The notes under the pieces: generated by a model | The model's database searches: none | The model's input: the letters and a program-made list of their open reading frames with translations, nothing else | What the model was told of the DNA's origin: nothing | Shown here: positions 21,431 to 33,535 of the stretch, piece by piece | Layout: every line of letters begins with the position of its first letter | Position numbering within the stretch: position 1 is the first letter of the stretch | Source: Notospermus geniculatus | Lineage: Eukaryota > Nemertea > Pilidiophora > Heteronemertea > Lineidae | Length of the DNA stretch: 64,000 nucleotides | Direction: 5' to 3' | Assembly (NCBI GenBank): GCA_002633025.1 | Contig: NMRB01000188.1 | Location: forward strand, 405,599-469,598 | Made by a program: the position numbers and the translations under genes

Positions 21431-21606
21431 CGTCCTGAAAACCTTCTTGAATGATAAACAATTTCAATTTTTTCAGCCTGTAGTATGATATATCGATGGT
21501 GCTTCTTAGCGGGTCTTTCTTTCTCCTTCAGCGTCGTTGTCTGTTGTCTCGCGATATCCGCCAACTCTCGTCTCGTCCAGGCAAGTGATCCTCCAGAAGA
21601 GCGCAC
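21431..21606 (-). CDS. Unrecognised minus-strand gene, exon c
   Basis: Acceptor ATAAATGCAG, then 58 codons: VRSSGGSLAWTRRELADIAR, a charged and probably helical stretch with KEKERPAKKHHR, and YHSRRFSG, ending CG|GTAGAG (phase 2). An ATG at 21612 preceded by an in-frame TAA could instead make this the first exon. The following intron would be only 65 bp, unusually short next to the others, so this junction is the weakest in the chain. Codon composition looks coding. Confidence 0.45.
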
Positions 21607-21901
21607 CTGCATTTATAGTTTCCTTGCGTGTCCATCTGAATGAAAGGAATGGTGCAAGTGTCATGTCGCCAAGGTAACGAGGACAACAATCCAGGGGAGC
21701 GGAGAAGTTGAAAAGTTCACGAGCGAGTGAATTCACCTGCCGCGGCGCAGGCGGGAGCAGGAAGGCACATAAAAAATGGTTCTCAAGTCTTTTGAAGCTT
21801 GAATATTGTTTTCACAAATATATGTGTTACGAAGTATATCCTTTTTCGATGCCGATAAACGTATATTGAACGATGGATGATTCCTTATTTTGTTTATTAG
21901 C

Positions 21902-22296
21902 AAGGTTTCGCAAATCTGACGAAGCACGAAGTTCAAATTCGAAATACGAAATTCAAATTCATTTCCATGACGTAAAGTATTTCTGGAGATGGTTGGTATG
22001 ACAAATGTCCCTGCTGCCAGTGCGTCTTTTAGCATAACATGGAGGACCGAGAGAGTTGTGGCGCATCTTGAATTTTTAAATTCCTAGCTCGTAGCTACGA
22101 AGTGGAAACGAGAGGTAAATTTCAAAGTTTAATATACACCGTACTCTATCGGTCTAACGTCATACGTTAGAAGACGCTGTTGCAGTAGGCGATATTTGTG
22201 GTACAAAATATTTCCTGAAATACATTACGTCATGCAAATGAAGTTGAATTTCGTATTTCGTACTTCGTGTTTCGTAAGATTTGCGCCGAAACCTCA
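21902..22296. mobile_element. ~395-bp foldback element
   Basis: Arms of about 85 bp containing GAAATACGAAATTC and GAATTTCGTATTTCG, TGACGTAA and TTACGTCA. Its right arm overlaps the alternative stop of the minus-strand exon b. Confidence 0.85.
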
Positions 22297-22419
22297 CTAT
22301 TTTGTCCGAAATTGACGAACATGTTGTTGGGAAAATACAACTTTCTTGCTCATCACCGTTAGTGTGAGAGTCCTCACCAGATTGCCCTGCAAACATCTAA
22401 TCCCTCTAGTTTCCCTTAC

Positions 22420-22556
22420 TAGGTTAAGGTGGCAGCACCTGCCGGTAACAGTATCACTATTAAAGAGGACTACCCGCAAGTAAATTTCCTCATCCTTCTT
22501 AACAAACTGCCGTACAACACGCCACACCGGGGTAACAACACGAAAATCACCTTGAC
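22420..22556 (-). CDS. Unrecognised minus-strand gene, exon b
   Basis: Exon of 137 bp from acceptor CCAGCATCAG to donor CTA|GTAAGG. It encodes QGDFRVVTPVWRVVRQFVKK and continues to CHLNL; a beta-strand-like alternation of hydrophobic residues is visible. It enters in phase 1 and leaves in phase 0, matching the exon at 21606. If the donor is not used the same frame continues to a TAG at 22299-22297, inside the arm of a foldback element, which would give a shorter protein. Family not recognised. Confidence 0.45.
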
Positions 22557-22822
22557 CTGATGCTGGAGGTGCCACTCCTCGTGACCAACAGGGGGCGTGA
22601 CTAAGATGCTTCGAATAACTTTCGATATCAGTAAATTACATTTTGTATAATCAGACACACCCTACTCGCCATCGAGGTCTTGTGAAATTCACATGTCCAT
22701 ATATCTAAATCCCTCGTTAGAACCGTGATTCGAAGATTCCTGTCAACACCATTTGAAATAAGAAAGAACAAAGGCGAAGTCTTACTCCAAATTCATCTTT
22801 ATTAACAACTGCAGCCTCGGGC

Positions 22823-23178
22823 CTATAGGCCTAGAGGTTTCCCACTGACGTCACACGGCCGCCATACTGGCCGTCAAAATGAAGCCATGGAGGCTGCCAT
22901 CTTGTTCTCGGTTCAAAAGTATAGCGGCCCGTACAGACCCCTGGGAGCATACAACTCAACAAATCACTTTACCTCTCACAGTTTCTGAACATAAGGAGTT
23001 GGTCTGGTGTGAAAACAGTGTTGAAAACAAAGCGAATCGTCCATACGGCTTGCTGTAGAAGAGGCCGACAACGTTACGTGCTGAACGCTCTGTTGATGCT
23101 GTGACGTTGCGTCATTTGACGGCCAAAATGGCGGACATTTTGAGCTGTGACGTCACGTGGGAAACCTCTAGGCCTATA
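22823..23178. mobile_element. ~356-bp foldback element
   Basis: TATAGGCCTAGAGGTTTCCC at the left and its complement at 23178; TGACGTCAC near both ends. Confidence 0.88.
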
Positions 23179-24338
23179 CACAAATACAGTAGACTGGAAG
23201 GTCATACAACGAATAAACTATTTTGTACACTTTTACTTGCACGAAGCAATAATGAGATAAACTACAAAGGTCCTTTCCGGCTCCACATCCAAACAGCCGG
23301 GGGGATCGGTAGCGCCACCATTTTCTGGTTCACAAACCTACTAGTGACGTCATATGTGACGTTAGTTTGGTACACTGATATTTCTAAAGCGGAACTAACA
23401 ACAAAAAACCTGATAAAACATTCCTCGTGTAGTTCAGCCGGCATCCGGCAATATTCTGGTTCAGTTCAGATACGACGGCCCCCTGGCGGCCAGTTGTGCA
23501 CTTAACGCTGCCGCCATGATTACGTCACACAATATGGCGGCGTCTATCGATCTCCCCGCTCCTATCAGTCCTTGTGGGACATTTAGAAACTAATATTATA
23601 CAAATTCTGTGATTATAATATTAAACACAGTAAACTTCTAACCATTTTTACAATCTTTGGCATATCTTAGCTTCGTCGTGGCTGAATAACTGACCACGTG
23701 ACCTACTGCCATAAAAATACGAGAAAAAATACGTGCATGAACTTTCTATGTACATCATTCCCTGTCATTTATCCTAACAGTGACCTTTCCGAGAGGGCGT
23801 GGTCAACCTCGATGCCAGTATCAATATCTCCTGGTGTCGAGGTAACTACTGCCTCTCTCACATAAGCAAATAAAGAATACTTATATACAAACACACATAA
23901 ATGCAGAAACGATCTAATCGCTCGTATAATTATCACACTACCTCTAAGAATATCTTACATCAATCGGCGGGGACATTTTGAGACAGGAGAGAATGGTGTA
24001 GGTTGACCGAAATAACATAGAATGTTGGAGCGGTGCGGGAAAAAAACTAATTTCAGCCATTACGTATATCGAGGAAACAAAATGTAGGCCTACTAGTAAA
24101 CGGTGATACCATTAGTTTTCAAAAAAACAACACAAGGAAGGCCCAAGAGCCCCCTTGCGGTAATCGGAAAAACTAGCGACAAAACAGATGCAGATGTTCT
24201 CTAAACTTGATGCTCATGATCGGCGACAGATGGCGCACTGCTCAAGAAGAAGTGACGTCATCTTCTGTCTGTGCACACGCGTGAAAACACTCTAACCTAA
24301 TGTATCTAAGGCCTATTAAGAACTAAATATTCACATAC

Positions 24339-24495
24339 CTATGATATCTTCACACGACGGGCAGATGTTGCAGTTAAGTGTTCTTAGTTGAGCAGGATCA
24401 CCGGACGTAAATTGTTCAAAATCGATGCCAACACTAACACTTAGATATTCCAAACGCCGCACTAGACATTCGTCGGCCACTTTTCCCAACACTTG
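24339..24495 (-). CDS. Unrecognised minus-strand gene, exon a
   Basis: Exon of 157 bp with donor ATAG|GTATGT and acceptor CTGAGTAG. It begins in phase 0 and ends in phase 1. It encodes 52 residues starting QVLGKVADECLVRR and ending CNICPSCEDII. A CxxCxxC cluster (CNICPSC) near the end could bind a metal, but no family was recognised. The last base, G, joins GT at 22556 to give Gly, so it is phase-compatible with the exon 1.8 kb downstream. Upstream exons are not identified. Confidence 0.45.
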
Positions 24496-26005
24496 CTACT
24501 CAGGCAAGTGGCCAGGCATTAGAAAGTTTTCGCAAAAGCCCGGATAGGCGGAAGATTATGTTAGAATTTCTATTGTCTGAGTATAATCGAACAATAGTTA
24601 AGCGTAGTTGTTGCGAAAACTCAGACTTGCCACACCCAGACGATTTTGTACAACACCTTGGCGTTTCAGACGAATGGAAAAACATCGCGAACACCTTTAT
24701 GGTGACAATTGTGTCTGTGTTCAGGTCCAGATTGACACCTCCCCAGCTCGGACCCTCGGATTGATCGCGAAATTGACACCTATTTCACTCCTGGAACCTG
24801 AATCTGCACCTGTTGAACTTTTAACCCGATCAATCGCGATGAAAAAAATATAGCAGCGATTTTGCAGGCAGAACAATTTCACTAAATTGGCATAGATGAA
24901 AGTTACGTTAGTGTTAGCATACTGAATATGAACGCTCAGTGAAACTGGAGTGAAATCAACACATATGATGAGTCTGTTGTTATCTAGTTATTGTTGAAGT
25001 GGCGCCCCATTGACAATAGTTCACGTTAACATAAAGGCGTGTTCTGGTGTCATGGCGGTTTCGCACACGTGACACTAACCGATTCCTGCCAAATCGATTT
25101 GCCCATGGGTATGGTTAATCGGATAGCGGGTGGAATTTAGGCATCTTATGGCGGTGGAGTCACGTGACAGGCAAAAGATGTTGACGCCAGAGTAGGCCTA
25201 CTAAATTGTAAGATTTGCATTTGCGCAAAACCGCCATGACGTCACGGTGACGTCACGAAGCTGTTCTATTTATCAAGTTCGAGGTAGATTCGTTTGTATA
25301 GTTTTGTTGGTTTGTAACTAGTCACAGTAACGCGAGGAAACTGAGACTTGAACCCTGCAGTGCACAGATTTGCATAAAGAGTACACATGGTCACAATGAA
25401 TGATCAGAACTTAGAAATCACCGAGTTGAATTGTTGAATCGATCAAATTGTGCTCAATGCCCAAATAATCCTTTTTTTTATAAAGCGCTTAGAAACTGGA
25501 TGAATCACAATGCAACATCTATATCAAACGATCACCAATGCATTTTAGGTAGGCCTATACTGTTTTCGAACATAAGCGACATCATTTTTTCAGAACATAA
25601 GCGACGTACCCCAAATTTACGGTGGCCGGTGATGGACGTCGTGACCATTTGAGCCCTATTTTATTTCAGGTTTATCACAAGTGACAATTGCGTATCTTGA
25701 GTATAAACTGTTTTAGATGTAAATGCCGAGACCTAAGAAGGAACTGGTCAGCCATTTTTGATTTTTTTCTTCAAAAAATTTGCCGGAACTACAAAATTTT
25801 CCTCGACGTCCACCGTAGCCAACCTTTGGACGAACTGACAATGACAGGACCACACGTGCTACACTATGTTGTCAGGAAACAGATACACTGCTGTGACTGA
25901 AATCTTCTGTACACTGAGTACTAGGTAGAAATACCGATGTAACTTACTGTATCTGTACACCTTTTTTTTAAGAAATAAATTACAAGTAGCCAACGCGAGG
26001 GGTAC

Positions 26006-26280
26006 AGGCACATTCGGAACTCCCGAAGGCAACTGCTCGGCAATTTCCGTAGACACTCGCATTTCCCCTCGGACACAATTGCAAGGCAGCCATCTTGAAT
26101 GCGCAACGATTTCAATGCCTTTCTGGTGGTTTGGATGCGGTCGCCTCATCATTCCACGGTCGGTCACGTGGGTTGGTTGATAACAACATGGCTGCCTTGG
26201 ACTTGTGTCCGAGGTGAAATGCGCCGCCCAGTGGATAGTAAAGCAGTTCGCCTCAGGTCGTTCCGAATGGTACAGGCAGT
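26006..26280. mobile_element. ~275-bp foldback element
   Basis: Arms contain CATTCGGAACT...CCTCGGACACAATTGCAAGG and the complement GTCCGAGGTGAAATGCG...GTTCCGAATG. Confidence 0.85.
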
Positions 26281-26407
26281 GACCGAGTCGCCACCTGCAC
26301 ATAATCTATAGAACTAACTAGCCGTTTCCCACCACTTAAAATTGTGTGACGAAGATAGATTTGTTTATACACTACGACAGAAGATGGAGACTCCATCGAA
26401 TACGGAT

Positions 26408-26627
26408 TTATCGTCCAAGGACTGTACTAGCTCTTTTCGACGAAATGTTTATCGTGTATGACATAAGTATAAACAATGCTGCTAAAGTGCTCAACACAAC
26501 TATGACACACCGAAGTATAAAATCCTGTGACCAAAAATCATCATATGGCACGCCGAATTCATAATAAACGACGGCAGTGTCATGATACGACAACTGCGCA
26601 TGCGTTTTTCTATGGCAAGTGAGATCA
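26408..26627 (-). CDS. Possible membrane-protein C-terminal exon
   Basis: Open frame ending in TAA at 26408 that contains one clear membrane segment, FILRCVIVVLSTLAALFILM, preceded by an aromatic, acidic stretch (VYYEFGVPYDDFW) and followed by a short basic tail (SSKRASTVLGR). A possible acceptor (CGCATGCGCAG) lies at about 26603-26612, just inside the 5' part of the range given. Could be the end of a single-pass protein; family unknown. Confidence 0.25.
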
Positions 26628-28290
26628 AAACCGGGTTTGTTGAAAGTGTTATGATTAACCACAAGGTGGCGCTACTAGGACCCCTGGCCCAGTGAGATGC
26701 GATGAAAACTAACGATTTACGATACTAGATGAAAATGATGACAATTTTCCTTGACATAACTTCCCACGTCTACCTCTAATCGATGGGAAACTAGTGTCTC
26801 GTAACCCAGCCGTAGTTTCGAATTTGAGACGAGTTGTACGAAACGGCGGCTTGAGTCTGAGAGATTTTTCGATGCGAACATAAGCCTATACTACATCAAG
26901 TTCTTTGCTATGTATACTCTAAAAACACACCGATATAATTGGAAACATTTCGAGTATTTTTGTCACTCTTGACAGGGATATGTGATGATTTGCCAATTAT
27001 GTATTTACACCGATGACGTCAGCTGGGTTCGATCCCTCTTGCGAACTTTGAGCAGTTTTTGCTATATACACCAGCTGTAATGAAGTGTAGGTGTCTTTGA
27101 AAGGACTAGAATTTCTAACGAATAGATGGAAGCCAGATTTTTGTAGGGCATCCATTCATCCGAATGGGGGCGCATTCTTACCGATTAAGTTAGATCAGAA
27201 TAGGCCAGCTCTGTATATGGGTGGACAGTTGTAGGCCCCCTGGACCACGCTCATCGCGTTCCGAATTTAATAATTAACAGGGTTGACATCTTTTTCCCAC
27301 CAAAATGTACTCCACAAAACGAGTTCCCATTTTTATCATCAAAATCTGCTTCTCAAGCAATCTTTTTCTTATGTTGTTGGTAAACGGTTAGCTGCTGCTG
27401 ATTGGTCGAGACTGCCCTTATAGCTACCAATGGAAACACGGCCATTACACTTCAGGGGCGTTCTGTGCTGCGTAGGCATTTTCGATTCATGCAAATTTCA
27501 CTGGCGTGAAACATTTTTTAACCACAATGATGTAAGGATGATTCCCAAACTGAAGTCATTGAAAAGTCAAGTGGAATTTTCCGTAGGCCCCGACATTGGA
27601 GGCTGTAGCCAAGAAACTGCGGCACAGAAAGCCCCCTCTAGTGTTAAGTAGAGAAATCAAATATAAACACTAAGAAAACCACACGATCTATGTACATCCC
27701 TGAGATAACATCTTGTGCGTCATATATACAACAATTTACATTAGATTAAAATATTGAAAAAAATATACAAAGCACCTATTTGAGCTGCGGTGTGGTAAGC
27801 AGTTTTGCCGAGAGGTTCTACCGAGAGCCCTCTGGTGGACACTGTCTCACTACAGTGTCATTCGCACGACAGCAAACTGGACGAGAAACCAGTTAGCCTA
27901 CAACTGAGGATCACGAAGTCCCACGAGCACAATATTATATCTTATGAGAACTAGAATAATCATCTTTATTTTGACCATGAGTAGGCCTATATGCTACAAA
28001 CATCAATTCATTATACAAGCTGTCAAAATGTGACTTGAACTGCTTCTCGCTCATTTTTGCCGTCATCCGAATGGCCTTCGACATGATCAAGATGGACCGT
28101 CATGAAGTAGACTTGTCGCTGTTTCTGCTCCGCCCTCCCTTACTGTAGTAAGTTGGAAATGGTAAAGCTGTTCTTGAATCTTTTCAAAGCTGTTGTGACG
28201 GATGTCCTGCTGCAAATTCCAGTTGTGCTGCCAAGTTACAAGTCGAAACTCCTGTCTACCAGCGCCATCTTGGTGTCGAGTTGGGTCCTG

Positions 28291-28716
28291 TCAGTGGTTG
28301 GTATGATAGAAGACATCACCGGTCGAGGACCATCCCGAAAACCGGACTCCTCGCCAGTGAATCATGTCCAGGACACTTCCTACAAGAAACGAAGATGGAC
28401 GACTGCAGAGTGAGACTGAAAACTTCTTGCAGAGATCAGACGTAGAGATCAACCCGTCGTGACTGACTAAGAGAGCTGCCTTTTTCTCAACACTTTCTCC
28501 TGATGACAAGTTTGAATCCTGGTAGGACCATGGTCTAGTACTGGTGTGGAAAGTGTAGTTGAGCTGATCTTCGACCGGCGAATGGTATACCATCGGGATC
28601 TTCATCAAATTTTGATTCAAGCCGACGGTATCTCGGACGGCAGACTGAGAGCTTGCTGGAGACAGTAACGACGATACCTTGGTGTGCTCATCATTGCGAA
28701 TGGGTCTATCTTGCAC
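28291..28716 (-). CDS. Possible Ser-rich coding region
   Basis: 141 codons from ATG at 28716 to TGA. The first two thirds (for example NEDHTK-like start, SSLLSPASSQSAVRDTVG, PWSYQDSNLSSGE) have coding-like codon composition and a hydrophilic, probably disordered character. The last third overlaps an opposing open frame and may not be translated. It could be a 5' exon of the minus-strand gene at 20.6-24.5 kb, but no in-phase donor was fixed. The start actually reads MQDRPIRNDEHTK. Confidence 0.3.
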   Translation of the reverse strand: MQDRPIRNDEHTKVSSLLSPASSQSAVRDTVGLNQNLMKIPMVYHSPVEDQLNYTFHTSTRPWSYQDSNLSSGESVEKKAALLVSHDGLISTSDLCKKFSVSLCSRPSSFLVGSVLDMIHWRGVRFSGWSSTGDVFYHTNH

Positions 28717-29942
28717 GGTTCAAGCTGCCATTATTTGATCGGTGATGTCATCAGTTGATCTTGGTCGTTCTGCTGTTGGCCAATTAGACGTCATCTTGAG
28801 TCTGGAAGTAGAAAGGTCAGGAAGAGGTAAGTTACTGATTTAATTTCAAAAGGGAGGAATAACTGTTGTGGAGGCGGTATTGAAACAGGAAATATTAGGA
28901 ATGTATGGCTGGTGATTTCAAGAGAATGGGCAGCAGATTGAGTCAGCGGTGAGATCTGGAAGGAGAAAGTTTTGGATTGGGGAAAATGGAGATATCTTGG
29001 TTGTTGCCCAACCCTGATGGCTGATCTGGAATGGCGAAGTCACGGCTGGGATACCTGTAAAGGAAGCAGAGGAGGTAAATGTTCATGTATCAACCTCGTT
29101 TCTATGGTCACAGATGCAGTGAAGACTTGGGATGAGGTTAATTATCAGGAGGATTCTGGCCGGTGTTCCACAGGAAGTGACGTCATCAGAGGCGTTGGGT
29201 TTGACATCACTTATAGCAAGTTTCATATTTCTTTTCCTGGTGTGGAGTCATTCAAGGTGAGCGGAACTAAAGATAACTCGCTTCCGTAATCATGATATGC
29301 GGTATAGGGGCCCTCAGTGCCCCCTCCAGTTGGTAAACCAATATCTTGTATCGTTTGGCGGTGATTCGTCCGCCGCCCACGGTTTTGGACTGAGTGCCCC
29401 TTGACCTACGGTCACAGTGAGTTGTATATGAAGACAGCAGGTATATTACCCGTGATTACTTGGCCCTGTCAGTCAACACACTGGTAGGCTAACGGCGACA
29501 ACTGTCATAACGCTAGGCAATGCTAGCCTTACAGAGAAATCTAAGCCAGTGAATTATAACTGCCGCATTCTGCACTCAACCAGACAACATTAATCTTTGA
29601 AAATAAATGGGGTATTATTTTGGGTTCATTGGCATCGGCGGAGACTGCTTATACGGTGCATATCGACGGCTACGCTAGCTCTGCTGACACTGCGCTGCAC
29701 GGAGAACCTGAATGATGTATCAATTATCACTTCGCATTACAATCCAGTGCGGATCGATCACGACCCCGAGTTCTTGGAAATACGGATCAATTTACAAACA
29801 CGAACAATTGACAATGATATTCAGTGCGTTATACATCTTACAGCAAATCTCCTTATGCTACGCGAGTGTGTATCTTCTGCCGAGAGTGTGGCAGGTGTGA
29901 TAAGCCGAAAGCCACGAGCCTGTACGACAAATTTATACCTGT

Positions 29943-30010
29943 GTGACCATGGTGACAGGAATCGAACCCCCCTTGTCCTGGAATCTTACATATCCAGGTC
30001 TAAGTCCGGT
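29943..30010 (-). repeat. tRNA-like SINE head
   Basis: B box GGGTTCGATTCCTGTCACC; 5' half degenerate. Confidence 0.45.
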
Positions 30011-30172
30011 GTAATAGAATCTAATGTCCCCCGATATGTGATGTCCCCCAACAATACATTTACGGATTAAGCGGCACCATTGAATTGGACTCCCTAGAGA
30101 GACCAAGACCGTTAATCCTGTGGCAAACAATGCGGGGGCACATCAGGAGGGTGGGGGCATTAGATTCTATCA
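30011..30172. mobile_element. Foldback element
   Basis: ATAGAATCTAATGTCCCCC pairs with GGGGGCATTAGATTCTAT; inner arms TGTGATGTCCCCC / GGGGGCACATCA. Confidence 0.88.
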
Positions 30173-30811
30173 CGCCTGTTTTATTGTTCAACGAGCAATT
30201 TGAAGGATGTATAGCTTCAGAAATCATGACCATTCGCAAATATACTAGTACCTTCGGATTTGCATTCCTAGGACAACTAAGTAATCCTTCCTCACTTGTT
30301 ATATTAAAATGGGCTCATTCAATGAACTTCTTGACTTAAAAATAGCCTTTTTTCCAGAACAGCGTGTTGAATACACATATCCTCTGAATTTGCATGGCAT
30401 GCGCTTCAACCGAACATACCCGACAATGGCCGAATGTTGCCGAAAGCAACGAAGTCGACGTAGATTGGCACACATTAGTTCGGGTTACTGGGTTCAATGG
30501 CCGGTAAAGAAATTATCTTGGTGATTCGTTGTCGAAAGATTAATCCTCCCCCTGTGCAATGGTAATTATTGTGCACCAAAAGACCTCACTTAATGCAACA
30601 GTTTCCAAAAAAGAAGCATGCATTAACGACCTACTGCATACGGGACAACACAATTAATGTATTCGTGTGAAATGCATTTGACATCTTAGAAAATCGTTAC
30701 GTTTTGAGATCGTTCATCTCGATGCCCCCATGACCACCATTCTTGATTTCCCGCCCTGCAAAGCGGAAGTGGTATCATACAGTATTGAACCACGCAGAAG
30801 TTGATGAAGAA

Positions 30812-31087
30812 CTAGTTCTTCCAATGTGATTGGTCATCGTACCCAATCGCCGTAGGCTTCGAAGGCGGGGGCACTGTGAAAACGAGCAGTGGAATACAGA
30901 CTCTGACCTTGACCGATGAAGTGGGACAAGGCACCATCTTTTTGGCCTCGATCCCATGATGAATAGAAACAGTTGATTTGATTGGCTCCCAAGGCATTGG
31001 ACGTATACAACAATAGTTTTCATTCGTCCACTCCTCTGTCTGTACAGAGGGTCCAAAAGTCATGTCGGGGCAGACCCTACAATCCAT
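30812..31087 (-). CDS. Possible Cys-containing ORF
   Basis: 91 codons from ATG at 31087 to TAG, with MDCRVCPDMTFGPSVQTEEW and a CC pair; codon third positions favour C and G. It could be an exon of an extracellular protein or a chance frame. No strong splice site was seen at either end. Confidence 0.2.
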   Translation of the reverse strand: MDCRVCPDMTFGPSVQTEEWTNENYCCIRPMPWEPIKSTVSIHHGIEAKKMVPCPTSSVKVRVCIPLLVFTVPPPSKPTAIGYDDQSHWKN

Positions 31088-31248
31088 GCATTGGACGATA
31101 CTTTGCAGAACTATTCTTTTAATAAAAGAACCACTTTTACGGGGGCCTACGGTGCAGGAAGCATTAACGTGGTGTTACCGACATGGAAGGAATGTGGAAT
31201 GCGGTGAGGAGCTTGCTGAAGAATGCTAAAGCAGAGTAGAAAATCTAC

Positions 31249-31380
31249 TTAAAAGACGTGGGTAGGTCCGTACTGTACTAGCTTGCTGCCAGGGTACCCT
31301 GTGAACCCTGGGTCACGGGTCAACGTGGTCAGTCCGCAGGTAGTGTGGAGCATATCCGTGTTCTGAATCAATTCCGTGGT
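31249..31380 (-). CDS. Possible terminal exon, unknown gene
   Basis: A pyrimidine-rich acceptor (TTATTGTTGTGCAG, ending 31381) precedes 43 codons and TAA. Reads TTELIQNTDMLHTTCGLTTL and ends GSKLVQYGPTHVF. Phase 0 entry. Upstream exons would lie at higher coordinates; none was matched. Confidence 0.33.
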   Translation of the reverse strand, partial: TTELIQNTDMLHTTCGLTTLTRDPGFTGYPGSKLVQYGPTHVF

Positions 31381-31894
31381 CTGCACAACAATAATCCAGA
31401 GAGATGCCTTAGAGTGGATGCTAAAGCATGCTACACGTAAGTGAAATGGATGCATTCGCACCGAAATGAACTCAGGGATCTGTTGATGACAACACTACAT
31501 TATTCAACGAACGTAGCAGACGAACTTCACAGAGCATTATGGGAAGACAACATCACGTGACTTGATCGATCATTGCCCGGACGTCACGACAACATAGAAC
31601 TGCGTCGTTGGCGAAAGTCCCAAGATTTCTAGGAAGTGAACGAATTGTAAACAAGGGTTGGTGATCAGAACATGCATGAACTGGAAACAGGTCCGATGCG
31701 GAACACATCAAAATAGGAAGTACATGTACATGTACATGCATCGCAATAACAGATCGATTGCCAACATGTCATGTTGTTGATGAGAGTTCGGAAGGTTTTC
31801 TGTAGATTGGGTTGATTAAATACGGTAACAAAATCTCCAGCGATTTTTTCAAGAGGCATCATGACTTTGTTATACCAATAACAATAAGGCACCT

Positions 31895-32066
31895 GCAGAA
31901 CTACCGCCACTAGGAGGCGCTGTGAGCGGTTGTACCTTTCGCCGATGTCTCGTCCGTGTTGCACCGCGTCAAGGACGTCGTGACGCGACGTTATTTCGTT
32001 GCTTTGCTCTGTTTCTGACGTCTTCGGTACAACCGCTCACAGCGCCGCCCTGTCGGGATAAAAAGT
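31895..32066. mobile_element. Foldback MITE, family E copy 1
   Basis: GGCGCTGTGAGCGGTTGTACC and its complement, flanked by CTACCGCCACTAGGA on the left and CCTGTCGGGATAAAAAGTT on the right. Copy 2 at 60462-60634 is in the opposite orientation. Confidence 0.88.
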
Positions 32067-33483
32067 TAAAATGCGGGTCCGTCATTAGAGATGTCAGAAG
32101 TCACCGATATGTCAATTTCTGGCAGTTTACCAAACCTGACCACGCCCGCATGCACCCGACTCAGCACACAGCAGGAGGTTTGGGGCATACGAAAGTTTCT
32201 TTGCAGAGCACTGCCCTTTACGCTGTACAGCAGGCTACAACTCCTAAGAAAGTGATGACTTGAACTGTTGTAGTGGCTTCTTTTGAACTTTCATCAGCTG
32301 ATGGCTGTCAATTAGGCCTACTTTAGTAGTACACCTGAACGTCAGGTGGTTCTTAACTCTTAGATTCATTGACGTTCTTGGCAACAGGGGTCGATTAGGT
32401 AGCACTATGGCCGAAGATCAAACTTATTTGTGTGGTTCAGAGCCGGAACTTCCCTGGTGTTGGTGTGTTTGAAGTCTGGCTAATGTGCATGTTTTGTTTG
32501 TAGCTGATTTCCCACTCTTGTAAGTCCTGTGTTTTATGATAAGGTAAAGATGCAAGTAAGAAAATTGAGTTTCAATGTATGAAAGAAGCCATGCACAGTG
32601 TTCTACCATTACCAACTTCATATTCTCCCACAGCAGGGCGCACACAACGTTGGTGATAGTGGATAAAGAGGAGCAAGGTAACCCTGATGTGGGAGGATGC
32701 AACTTCAGAACTACGGACTACACATCGTCGATGTGGTAGGAATCAGAGTCCAATGGATACACTGTCCGGTGACTAATGTCTGGCCAATTTCATACGCACG
32801 GACTCTGGATCGTCCGTGAAGTAGGACTCTGAGTCCAACGGACATGTGGTCCGGTGACTATTTTCTTGCCGACTTAGCCATGTTGCTAAGCTCCTAATAG
32901 TTCGTCAATTACTCGAACTAAACCTTTATAACCCAGTAGGCCTATTAATACATCAATCACGACTCATCTGCTTGCATGGCAGCTGAATGCATACCGATGA
33001 ACAATGACTGGCCAATAGCAGGTGGTCAAGCGTGAAGGGAGAATAGGCAAAATGACAGCGAAATCTAAGAATAGGCCCGTGCATGCCCTGCTGGGCCTGC
33101 CTGAATAGGCCTACACATGCCCTATTGGCCTCTAGTTCTGATATCCGGGTTCGTCATGAATATATCATTGATGGGTAAATGATAATCCCCCTTCGTAGTG
33201 ATGAATAGTGACAATGGATATGGATATCAACGACCTTGTCGTTGTATACGACAGATGGCTTATATATCACACGGATTATTGTAAATAGGCCTTCATAAAG
33301 TTGGATGTCTTTAATGAATAAATTTAGCCTACATAATGTATCACGGCATTGGCACGAGGGTTCTCTCGTACAGCGAGAGTGTGATGACACTTTTTGACTT
33401 ACTGTCCCACTGGAATTTTTAAGATCCACCATTTGGAGCATTTGTTTCAACAATGTTTAAAACAACAATCATATTACTACGAA

Positions 33484-33535
33484 TCCTATTTCATAAAAGA
33501 ATATCCTATTTCATAAAAAAATATCCCATTTCATA
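33484..33535 (+). repeat. Short tandem repeat, ~21 bp x 2.5
   Basis: Unit TCCTATTTCATAAAAGAATA. Confidence 0.85.

Larger units (their letters stand above)
24496..28290. other. Mostly non-coding stretch
   Basis: Contains the foldback at 26006-26280 and the candidate membrane exon near 26.5 kb. TGACGTCA words recur. Nothing else could be supported. Confidence 0.6.
28717..30811. other. Stretch with weak plus-strand exon signals
   Basis: Donor-like GTAAGTT (28830), GTAAAT (29073) and GTGAGC (29254) follow short open segments on the plus strand, but phases could not be made to agree. A TGATGTCATCA site lies at about 28743. The foldback at 30011 and a SINE head are the only firm features. Confidence 0.4.

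Noticed and set aside
27001-27060. GGGTTCGATCCCTC as a tRNA B box
   Set aside because: No A box or stems nearby; a chance match.
29597-30070. 157-codon plus-strand open frame
   Set aside because: Runs through a tRNA-like SINE head and into a foldback arm; no splice sites, and about five frames of this length are expected by chance.
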